In this document: one piece after another, positions 34,642-43,500 of the stretch
Layout of the letters: each line of letters starts with the position of its first letter
How positions within the stretch are numbered: position 1 is the stretch's first letter
Assembly: GCA_900540475.1 (NCBI GenBank)
Contig: UQGG01000006.1
Location: 1 to 64,000, forward strand
Origin: an uncultured Robinsoniella sp.
GTDB taxonomy: Bacteria > Bacillota > Clostridia > Lachnospirales > Lachnospiraceae
Direction: 5' to 3'
Length of the DNA stretch: 64,000 bases
Program-made: the position numbers and the translations under genes
Notes under the pieces: generated by a model
The model's input: only the letters and a program-made list of their open reading frames with translations
The model's database searches: none
Told to the model about the DNA's origin: nothing

Positions 34642-35316
34642 TTAAATATCTATAGAAATAATCTCCGGTGTATCTTTTAACAGCGTAACCACATCATTAA
34701 TGTCATAAGATTCCGGAAAGCGTACATAAAGTTTTATCTCCAACCGGTGATTATCGATCCGTGTTGCCTTAATATTGGATATGATAATCTTCTTTAGGGT
34801 AAAAGCAGTATCTAAAATCCCATTAATATCTTTGTCTTCTTCAACCTGAATCGTAATCTGCTCTGTCTTGGGAGCTTTTCTAAACTTCAAATTCCGATGA
34901 AATACAAATTGCATAACCAGAATAAAAAGCGTGGCGGCAATGCCGATTACATACATTCCGGCACCAAAAGCCATTCCGATCCCCACTACCGCCCAGATAC
35001 CGGCTGCGGTAGTCAGTCCGCTTACATTCATCTTTCTGGTAAATATCACACTTGCTCCTAAAAATCCGATAGCCGTCACAATACCTGCGGCGATACGGGA
35101 AGGATCCAGATTAATATGATCGTTGACCAGAACATCATAAAAACCATATTTTGAAATGATCATCATCAGGGCAGAGGTGAGAGACACAATGATATGCGTC
35201 CGGATACCTGCCACCTTCAGATGGTTCTCACGTTCATATCCAATGGCTGCACCGCAGAGCGCGGCACCCAGCATTCTCAGCAGGTAAGCTGATTGTATTT
35301 GCAGGTATGCTTTCAA
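34642..35316 (-). CDS. MgtC/SapB family membrane protein
   Basis: A 224-residue membrane protein with about four to five helices in the first 140 residues and a cytosolic ACT-like domain after that. The MgtC signature is present: GAAIGYERENHLKVAGIRTH (about residues 19-38) and GFLGASVIF. MgtC proteins influence magnesium homeostasis and F-ATPase activity. The start codon is TTG at 35316 with GGAGGGAT seven bases upstream. It faces msmK convergently across the terminator. Confidence 0.88.
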   Translation of the reverse strand: MKAYLQIQSAYLLRMLGAALCGAAIGYERENHLKVAGIRTHIIVSLTSALMMIISKYGFYDVLVNDHINLDPSRIAAGIVTAIGFLGASVIFTRKMNVSGLTTAAGIWAVVGIGMAFGAGMYVIGIAATLFILVMQFVFHRNLKFRKAPKTEQITIQVEEDKDINGILDTAFTLKKIIISNIKATRIDNHRLEIKLYVRFPESYDINDVVTLLKDTPEIISIDI

Positions 35317-35710
35317 GAGAGATCCCTCCTTTCAAACATTTTATATTTTTAGTTACCTTATTATATGTCAATTAAATAAAAAAATCAATTTAAAAGAAAT
35401 TAGCAGTTTAGCTGGTCCCGCTCCCTTTTTTTACCGGGATATCATTTGATGATTCGAAGATCATTGGAAGATTATTCGTTTTCATACATAAAAATTTAAG
35501 ATATTTCATCGGGAAAAATTAAAAAAATACAATTTTCTAAAGAAAATGCTACTTAAAATAAAAAAGCTATAAAAATTGAAAATTCTAATGAACATAGTCC
35601 TAAAGATGTTATGGAACTATGTGCTAAAATTATGACAGAAAGCTGGAAGAGCTAAGGAAAATGGGGCAAAGGAACGGTTGCCCTGGACAAAGAAAGGGGA
35701 AAGCACGGGA
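35317..35710. other. intergenic region before the cohesin gene, 394 bases
   Basis: Very AT-rich. A dyad ACATAGT (35592-35598) / ACTATGT (35616-35622) lies about 90 bases before the cohesin ATG. A short open stretch on the plus strand around 35575-35655 reads NEHSPKDVMELCAKIM and ends TESWKS before TAA; it looks protein-like but has no start codon or ribosome binding site and may be a gene remnant. No clear -35/-10 pair was found. Confidence 0.4.
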
Positions 35711-36550
35711 ATGAAAAAGTGGATTAAGGCGGTAATGGGGCTGTGTATGGCACTGATGGTCTTGCAATCAATGACGGTTATGGCATCCGAAGGAACAAAG
35801 ATTTCAATGGATGTGCAGGAATACAGCGAAAGTGACAAGACGCTTGCCGTGAGCTGTATGATTAAAAACGGAGAAAATGTGACCAATGGAAAAATCCGCA
35901 TCTTCTACGATCCGGAGAAAGCAGCGCTGCAGCCCAGTCAGGCAGGAGATGCCCTGTCGGGTGCACTGCTCGAAATGAATGACTGCCTCACAGGCAACAA
36001 GCCGGAGGGAGAGATGATTGCCGTTTTTGCTTCATCACAAAATATTGCGGCTGACGGCAGCCTGGTGGATCTGAAGTTTAAACTTCAGAATGGTGTGGAA
36101 AAAGGAGATGAAATTCTCTTTCGGGTAGAGATAGATAAGCTGTCGGGAGACAATGGAGATATAGAAGCCGAAGCCGTGGAACTTGCCTATGTAGTTGGGG
36201 ACAAAGAAAAGCCCAAGGATGATAATGACGGCGAGACTGAGGATGAAGATAAAAAGACACCTGACGATCACCAGAACGGAAATGGAAACGGAAGCGGAAA
36301 TCAGAACGGCAGTGGAAACCAAAACGGCAATGGAAACCAGAACGGTAGCGGAAATCAGGGCGGCAGTGGAAGTGGAAGCGGAAATGGAAATAGCAGCAGT
36401 TATAACAACTCCAGCAAAAGCGGGGTAAAAACAGGAGACAGTACTCCTGTTGCAAGATATCTGATGTTAGGCGGCGGCTCCTGTGTTATAATTCTTGGAT
36501 TTGGAGCAGCACTTTTGAAAAGAAGAAAAAAAGGTGAAAAGAGAAATTAA
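35711..36550 (+). CDS. cell-wall-anchored single-cohesin protein (mini-scaffoldin)
   Basis: A 279-residue surface protein. Signal peptide residues about 1-26. Residues about 27-162 look like a cohesin domain: start KISMDVQEY, the FYDPEKAAL turn, GDALSGALLEMND, IAVFASSQNIAADGSLVDLKFKL and a closing GDNGDIEAEAVELAY. An acidic then Gly/Asn/Ser-rich stalk (about 165-236) follows, built from 18-base repeats. The C-terminus is a sorting signal: VKTGD (239-243) in place of LPxTG, a hydrophobic helix and a KRRKK tail. The start at 35711 follows AAAGGGGA. The next two genes encode dockerin enzymes, so this protein likely tethers them to the wall. No CBM or second cohesin is present. Confidence 0.8.
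   Translation: MKKWIKAVMGLCMALMVLQSMTVMASEGTKISMDVQEYSESDKTLAVSCMIKNGENVTNGKIRIFYDPEKAALQPSQAGDALSGALLEMNDCLTGNKPEGEMIAVFASSQNIAADGSLVDLKFKLQNGVEKGDEILFRVEIDKLSGDNGDIEAEAVELAYVVGDKEKPKDDNDGETEDEDKKTPDDHQNGNGNGSGNQNGSGNQNGNGNQNGSGNQGGSGSGSGNGNSSSYNNSSKSGVKTGDSTPVARYLMLGGGSCVIILGFGAALLKRRKKGEKRN
36290..36379 (+). repeat. tandem 18-bp repeats coding a GSGNQN stalk
   Basis: Five consecutive 18-base units (36290, 36308, 36326, 36344, 36362) encode GSGNQN, GSGNQN, GNGNQN, GSGNQG and GSGSGS. Units are close in DNA sequence but differ at synonymous sites. Such arrays can change copy number and so the stalk length. Confidence 0.8.
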
Positions 36551-36744
36551 CTTCTTTTCTAAAGATAATCCAGATGGATCATAACATTATTCTAAATTAA
36601 TAAAATAGTTCAAAAAAAGCAGAAACATCACAAAATAATAAAAAATATGAAGGATTTATTCCTAAGAGATCAAACAATAATTGTGTTACAATAACCGCGA
36701 GTTTGACAAACAATATGAAATATAAAAAAGAGAGGAAGGCATTT

Positions 36745-39700
36745 ATGAAAAAAAGACAGTGTTTCAAAAAAGTAGTTGCCGGGATATCCGTGCTGGCTAT
36801 GGGGATTACCACAATATTGCCGGCAATGCCAGCAATAGCAGCGGAAGAACAAATGGATACCGAAGTACGGCAGAGTGAGGGCATGCAGCTGACGGCAGAA
36901 GAAGCAGAGGGGAATGACTATGTACTCTATACCGTAAACTGCGGAACTCCGGATCCATCGGTAGTACCGAACCAGGATCAGGAACGTATGGGATTGTTTC
37001 AGTCTAATGTGGATCAGGCTTTTGGAGCCGATTCCGTCACAGGAGCAGAATGGGGACGCAAACCAAATGACGCTTATTCATATGCGGTAAATAACGGAGA
37101 TGACGCAACAGATATTGGGAACAGCTTTATCTATATGTCAGATGGAAGCGAAGTAACCTTTGATAAATATAAAAGCGCACTGGGATATAATTTTGAACTG
37201 CCCACAGAAAAGATTGAAGGTCTGGAAGAAAATACATACGAAGTAACCTTGGCATTTAAACATTACTGGGACAACCGCCTGGTAAATATTATGCTGGAGG
37301 GTGAGACGGTAGCCACTGACATTTCCGTTAACTACGGTGAATGGGTGAGCAGAACCTTTACAACAAAAGTTACGGATGGGGAACTGAACCTTTTAGTAAA
37401 GAGCCCCAGAAGGGAAAACGGTAAGCAAGATCCGATTTTAAACTATGTTAAAGTCCGTGCAGTAAAGGAAGAACAGAAAGAAGCAGTTGTTAACAATTCC
37501 TTTACCGGTACAAAGGGCGACACCATGTATGATACAGAGGGAAAGCAGATTCAGGCACATGGCGGGCAGATACAGCAGCTGACTGTTAAAGGAGAAAAAA
37601 GATGGTACTGGATCGGTGAGGACAAGACCAATGATTATCGTCCGGTAGGGGGCATCCATATGTATAGCTCCGATGATCTGTATAACTGGAGAGACGAAGG
37701 AGTTGTACTTCGGACCATGGAAGATCCGGATCAGTTTGAGACGGATTCCTATTTTAAGGAATTGTACGGTGAAGACAGCCAGGAACAAAAAGATGACGTT
37801 TTTGTAGATCTTGACAGAAACAACTGTGTTATGGAGCGACCGAAAATGCTCTACAATGACAAGACAGATAAATATGTGATCTGGTTCCATGCAGATGGAA
37901 GATATCCGGGCAGTGATGCAGATTATGGCAAGGCAAAAGCAGGCGTGGCAATCAGCGACAGCCCAACCGGACCATTTAAGCTCCTGGGCAGTTATAAACT
38001 GAACTCCCACAATGATCCAAATGGGAATCTGGGCTATGACGGCTGGGAGGGAAGAGGTTCTGTCCGCGACATGAATCTGTTCAAGGATGATGACGGTACT
38101 GCTTATGTGGTTTATTCCTCAGAGGGAAACCAGACCATGTATGTATCTAAATTAAATGATGATTACACAGAACTGGCAACAGCACCGGATGTTGCAGTAG
38201 AAGGGGTGGATTTCACCCGTAATTTTGAAGGATGGTCCAGAGAAGCTCCGGCAATGTTTAAGTATAAGGATAAATATTATGTAGTTACATCCGGATGTAC
38301 AGGCTGGAGCCCTAATCAGGGAAAATATGCGGTAGCAGATCATCCAATGGGACCCTGGACAGAAATCGGAGATCCCTGTACAGACTGGGGATGGGAAACG
38401 ACTTACGACACGCAGAGCACCTGTGTATTCCCGGTAGATGCAGAGAATGGAAAATACATCTATATGGGTGACCGCTGGAATGCAGGAGATTTAAGCGAGT
38501 CCAGATATGTCTGGGTACCGGTAGAATTTCAGCCGGACAATAAGATCGCATTGAGAAGGTACGAGGACTGGACACTGGATGAATTAGAGGGGAAAGGACT
38601 TTTTGAAATAAAAACAAAACTTCCCACGGTTGTCTCTTCGGTAGAGGATATTGCAGAACAGCTTCCCAATGAAGTGACGATTTCTTATGGAACAGAAGAG
38701 GAAACAACTCCGGTAACCTGGAACATTGGCGAATATGATGCAAACAAAATCGGAAATGTAACGATCACCGGAAACCTTACGGAAAAGGGCAGAGAATTCA
38801 GCCACGACATCTATATTGTAAACCCGTCAACCATGTATTTCTTTGACAGCGGTGCAGAAAAATCAGATTATTTTGTTGAAGTAAAGAAGATCCTGGGAAA
38901 TAAAGTTTTAAATACCGTTCCGGATCAAAAATATACGGATGAAAATAAAGCAGGATATACAGGAGTGACCGAAGCAGAGTCTCCGGAAAACTTTGACATA
39001 GGTTTGCACGAAGGTAAAAAAATACAGGAGAGCGGCTGGTGGGCAGCAGAAGGAAAGAATATCGAATACGCCTTTGAACTGAAACCAGGTACTTATACAC
39101 TGGCAGCCGGCTTCCAGGAGTGGTGGAATACCAACCGTGATATGAAATTAACCGTTAAAATGGGTGATCAGGTCCTGGCAGAACAGGATTTCACACTTGA
39201 AGCAAACTATGGAGATTTACAGATCAACAAATCATTTGAAGTAATAGAAGCAGGAAAAGCAGTCGTAACGGTTAGTAAGCGGGGAAGTGCTGATGCGGTT
39301 CTCAGCTGGATTGGAATTCTGGGCAGTGCTGACGAACCATCTGTGGAAGTAAACAAAAACAGCCTGCAGCTTGCAATTACTATGGCTGAAAAACTGGAAG
39401 CAGAACAGAATGCAAATAACTGCTACACAGAAGAAAGCTGGGCAAAAGTGAAAAAAGCCCTGGATGATGCAAGAACCGTAATGGCAAACGCAGAAGCATT
39501 GCAGGAAGACGTGGATTATGTATTCCTGAAACTGATCTCTTCCTGCAACCTCCTTACCGATGGTGTACAGAAAATGGGTCTGAATGCAGTAATTGAAGGC
39601 GCAAAAGCAGTGCTGGCAAATGAAGAGGAACTGGCTGAGTACACAGAAGAAAGTATAGAGGCAGTGAGAACTGCATTAGCAGAGGCCCAAAGAGTATATG

Positions 39701-40383
39701 CAGAAACTGGCGCTGATCAGGAGACTGTGAATGCAGCAGCCAGAAAGCTCATGGATGCAGTAACGGGAATGCTGGTGAAAACAGAAGACACCAGACTTGG
39801 TATTCTGATCCGCAAAGGAGAGGAACTTCTGAAAAATAAAGACCAGTATACGGTAACAAGCGTTAAAAATCTGGAAAAAGCTCTTGCAGATGCAAAAGCA
39901 ACAGCGGAGAACAGTCAGGCCAGCGAGTCACAAATCAATGAGAGTTATGCAAATCTGGCAAAAGCCATGACGGAACTGGTACGAAAAGGTGACAAGGCAG
40001 AACTGAAAAATGCTTTGGATAAGGCAAATGAGATCCTGACTGGTTCTGAAAAATATGTAGACGAAACAATCGCAGGACTGCAGGCAGTTGTCACAGAGGC
40101 ACAGGCTGTCTATGAAAGCGGTGAAGCAGATGCCGATCAGGTAGGTGAAGTTCTGAAAAAGCTTGTTCAGGAAATACTGAAAGCACGCTTAAAAGGTGAT
40201 GCGGACCTGAATGGAGTGGTAGATACACGTGATTCAGCTGAAGTATTAAAACATGATGCAGAGCTTAAGGAATTGACGGAAGAGCAGCTTAAGGCAGCAG
40301 ATGTCAATGGAGACGGAGCAGCCAATACCGATGATGCAGTGTCTATTCTAAAGTATGCTTCAGGTAAAATTGATAAGTTTTAG
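36745..40383 (+). CDS. secreted GH43 glycoside hydrolase with FIVAR repeats and dockerin
   Basis: A 1212-residue secreted enzyme. Signal peptide to about residue 33 (PAIAA). Malectin-like sugar-binding module about 59-240. GH43 five-bladed propeller about 250-610, with QAHGGQIQQ at the start, ERPKMLYNDKTDKYVIWFH and GSVRDMNLFKDDDG, a pattern like the exo-beta-1,3-galactanase subfamilies (GH43_24/34). Ig-like Big_4 module about 620-695, second malectin-like module about 697-861 (GWWAAEGKNIEYAF), four FIVAR helical repeats about 870-1145. A type-I dockerin ends it (about 1146-1212): Ca loops DADLNGVVDTRD and DVNGDGAANTDD. The start at 36745 follows AGAGGAAGG. The dockerin should dock on the cohesin encoded just upstream. 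Confidence 0.9.
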   Translation: MKKRQCFKKVVAGISVLAMGITTILPAMPAIAAEEQMDTEVRQSEGMQLTAEEAEGNDYVLYTVNCGTPDPSVVPNQDQERMGLFQSNVDQAFGADSVTGAEWGRKPNDAYSYAVNNGDDATDIGNSFIYMSDGSEVTFDKYKSALGYNFELPTEKIEGLEENTYEVTLAFKHYWDNRLVNIMLEGETVATDISVNYGEWVSRTFTTKVTDGELNLLVKSPRRENGKQDPILNYVKVRAVKEEQKEAVVNNSFTGTKGDTMYDTEGKQIQAHGGQIQQLTVKGEKRWYWIGEDKTNDYRPVGGIHMYSSDDLYNWRDEGVVLRTMEDPDQFETDSYFKELYGEDSQEQKDDVFVDLDRNNCVMERPKMLYNDKTDKYVIWFHADGRYPGSDADYGKAKAGVAISDSPTGPFKLLGSYKLNSHNDPNGNLGYDGWEGRGSVRDMNLFKDDDGTAYVVYSSEGNQTMYVSKLNDDYTELATAPDVAVEGVDFTRNFEGWSREAPAMFKYKDKYYVVTSGCTGWSPNQGKYAVADHPMGPWTEIGDPCTDWGWETTYDTQSTCVFPVDAENGKYIYMGDRWNAGDLSESRYVWVPVEFQPDNKIALRRYEDWTLDELEGKGLFEIKTKLPTVVSSVEDIAEQLPNEVTISYGTEEETTPVTWNIGEYDANKIGNVTITGNLTEKGREFSHDIYIVNPSTMYFFDSGAEKSDYFVEVKKILGNKVLNTVPDQKYTDENKAGYTGVTEAESPENFDIGLHEGKKIQESGWWAAEGKNIEYAFELKPGTYTLAAGFQEWWNTNRDMKLTVKMGDQVLAEQDFTLEANYGDLQINKSFEVIEAGKAVVTVSKRGSADAVLSWIGILGSADEPSVEVNKNSLQLAITMAEKLEAEQNANNCYTEESWAKVKKALDDARTVMANAEALQEDVDYVFLKLISSCNLLTDGVQKMGLNAVIEGAKAVLANEEELAEYTEESIEAVRTALAEAQRVYAETGADQETVNAAARKLMDAVTGMLVKTEDTRLGILIRKGEELLKNKDQYTVTSVKNLEKALADAKATAENSQASESQINESYANLAKAMTELVRKGDKAELKNALDKANEILTGSEKYVDETIAGLQAVVTEAQAVYESGEADADQVGEVLKKLVQEILKARLKGDADLNGVVDTRDSAEVLKHDAELKELTEEQLKAADVNGDGAANTDDAVSILKYASGKIDKF

Positions 40384-40438
40384 GATTCTCACTGAACATC
40401 TGGAAGTTTCGGAGATAGTCCGGAAACAGCTTAAATAG

Positions 40439-40486
40439 AAACAGAGAGTGAGAACCTGCAGCAGGTAGGTCCGCTCTCTGTTTTTT
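40439..40486 (+). terminator. compound terminator between the two dockerin-enzyme genes
   Basis: Outer stem AAACAGAGAG (40439-40448) / CTCTCTGTTT (40474-40483) encloses a second hairpin CCTGC-A-GCAGG and ends in six T residues. The next gene starts only 66 bases later, so either read-through or a separate promoter in that short gap must serve it. Confidence 0.85.
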
Positions 40487-40551
40487 AGTAAAACTTATGG
40501 GGATAAAACTGCTTTAAAATGTTAAAAGACCATGGCAAAAGGAGAAAAGAT

Positions 40552-43500
40552 ATGAGAAAGAAAAAAAGATTCAAACAGGCAGCGGCAGGCATGACCGCCC
40601 TGATGATGGGGGCAGCGGCGGTATTGTCACCAATCGCGGGGATTCCGGTAATGGCAGCAGAGGTTCCGGTAATGGCTGAGGGGGTTCCGGTAATGGCAGC
40701 AGAGGAACCAAAAATGACAGGAGAAATCGCGGTAGATCCGGACATCCATTACCAGACATTGGATGGCTGGGGAACATCCCTGTGCTGGTGGGGGAATATC
40801 ATCGGCTCCTGGGGAGACGCTGACTGGAATGGTAACGGCAGAGCCGACCGTGAGGAAATCGCGGAACTGGCATTTTCCCCGGAATACCTGAATCTGAATA
40901 TTGTCCGGTACAATGTAGGCGGCGGGGACAAAGCGGATTCCTCTATTAAGCGGTGTGAAGGTCTGGTTCCCGGATGGACAAAGGATATGACCGGTACGGA
41001 AGACGGAAGCGGAGATTTTGACAGCGAAGCTTTTTATGGAAAAACAACCGAAGAAATGAGCGATGCGGGTCAGCTGTGGATGCTGGAGCAGGCGAACAAA
41101 TATCACTATGACTATGCACATGAAACCGGAGAAGAAAATACCATCATCAACAAAGTATTTTCCAACTCACCGCCTTATTATATGACCAAGTCAGGTACTT
41201 CCACCGGAGGATACTGGAACGATTCCAACAATCTGAAAGATGATTATTATGATGACTTTGCCATGTATCTGGCGCGGTCTGCAAACTGGGTGGATCAGAA
41301 CCTGAAATCAAAATTCGGAGTTGGCGTATCCTACATCGAACCGCTGAATGAACCGGACACTAATTACTGGCATGAAGGAAGCACGAAGCAGGAAGGATGT
41401 ATTTTCAATACGGGAGAATTGCAGTCACGTGCGTACCGTGAAATGTTAAATGCAATGGATGCAGAGGAATTCCAGGGAAATTTAAAGGATATAAAAATTA
41501 CCGGAACAGATGAGACGAGTTTGTGGACGGCAATTAACTCCTTTAACCGGCTGGATGATGATATAAAAAAAGAGATGGATACAATCAGCGCCCATACATA
41601 CAGCGGAAGCGACAGCGAAAGAAAAGAACTGCGCCAGATCGCAGAAAAGTACGACAAGGGACTTTGGATGTCAGAGATTACCAGGGGCGGCGGAAGCCAT
41701 TATGACGGCTCCCACGAATCTATGGATGCAGCCAATACCCGCTCCCAGAGCGAAGGAATTATGTCTGATTTGAAGTATATGCAGCCCACAGCATGGATTG
41801 CATGGCTGGTGGCTGACAGTGAATATGAGTGTCTTCAGACGAACTCTAACTGGGGACTGATCCATGCGGTATTTGAAAAAGACGGACAGCCTGTTCCGGA
41901 TTATCATACAAATCTGGTAGACGGAAACGGTAACCGTAAAGACTGGGTTCCAGGTGAAGGTTACTGGGCAGTGACTAAACAGCTCTATACCATGATGCAG
42001 TACAGCAAATACCTGAAGGCGGGTTATACCATGATAGACATTCAGGATTCCAATATGTGTGCAGCTATTTCGCCGGAAGGTGACGAACTGGTTATCGTTG
42101 CCCAGAATTTTGAAGGGGAGCGAAATACAACGGTGGACTTAAGCGCGTTCAAAAATGCTGAAGCAGCAGAGCTTTACCGCACCTCAGACTCAGAGAGCTG
42201 CCAGCTTGCAGAGACTCAGGATGTAGTGGATGGCATACTGGATGTCACACTGCCGTCAAATTCTGTTTCTACTTATATAATCAGGTCAAATGATGGAAGT
42301 GCCATATGCAGTCCTGGTGACTATGCAAAAGTTGTAGATGCAAATGTGGAAAAGCCGGAAGAAGAGTGGACTTCAGATTTGAATAAGTTTACCTATACCG
42401 GATCCTGGGGGAATTCAGCAGCAGACTTCGGAGGGGGAAAATATACCACGGCACCGGAGGCATCCGCAGAATTTACATTTGAGGGTACTCAGGCACAGAT
42501 TTATGGATCTCAGGCACCGGAAGGAGCAGTTGTAAATATATCCGTGGATGGCGGGGAACAAAAGGAAGTTTCCCTGGTATCGGACTTCAAAGAAGGCGGT
42601 GTGCTGATCTATCATACAGGCATGCTGGAAGATGGAAAACATACAATTACCATTTCCAAGGCGGCAGACCAGGATGGAAAGCTTTTAGAAATCAGCAGCG
42701 GAAGAATAATTAATGGAACGCTGGAAGAAAAGATTGAAAGAATTGACAAAAGTGAACAGGTGTACACGGTAAGCGGCGTGCAGCCAATACTTCCGGATAC
42801 CGTAACCGCCCGTACCAATATGGGGAACAAACTGGAAAAGAAAGTGATATGGAATCTGGATGGTATCGACTTTACCGGGAATGTCACACTGGAGGGAACA
42901 GTTTCGGAAACAGCGGTCAAGGCAGCTGTGGATGTTCAGATTACACCTGAAAATGTACAGTATTTCATAGACTGTAACAATCCGGGGTCTCCGGAGTATA
43001 AACGGGTGAACCGCTATGCAGAGCTTTTTAATAAAACCCCTGACCAGAAGTATGAGGAAGGAAGCTGGGGCTATGCGGAGGAATACGGCAAATACGACGG
43101 GGATATAAACGATAATTATGACACCGGATGGTATGCAGGACAGGGACAGGAAATCCGCTATACGGTTCCTGTGGAAGCAGGCACATACCGGGTAAGCATG
43201 GGATTCAAAGAGTGGTGGAACCAGGACCGGCCAATGAAAGTATCGGTGACAGCCGGGGAAAAGACGACAGAACTTGGAACGGCAAACACCTGGAAGAACA
43301 ACAATCCCTGGAATGAGGAATACTATGAATTTACCTGTGAAACGGCAGGAGATGTAACCTTTTCCGTAGCGGCAGACAAAGGACCGGACCCAGTACTCTC
43401 CTTTATCCGGGTTCAGAGCAAACTGAATCTCCAGGAATTAAAAGATGCACTCGCCGGTGCAGCTGCAGTTGACAGAAGCCAGTATACCCAGGAAAAGCTG

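Noticed and set aside
36195..36428. Overlapping ORFs in the repeat-rich stalk region
   Set aside because: Open frames on both strands there come from the low-complexity 18-bp repeats and have no ribosome binding sites.
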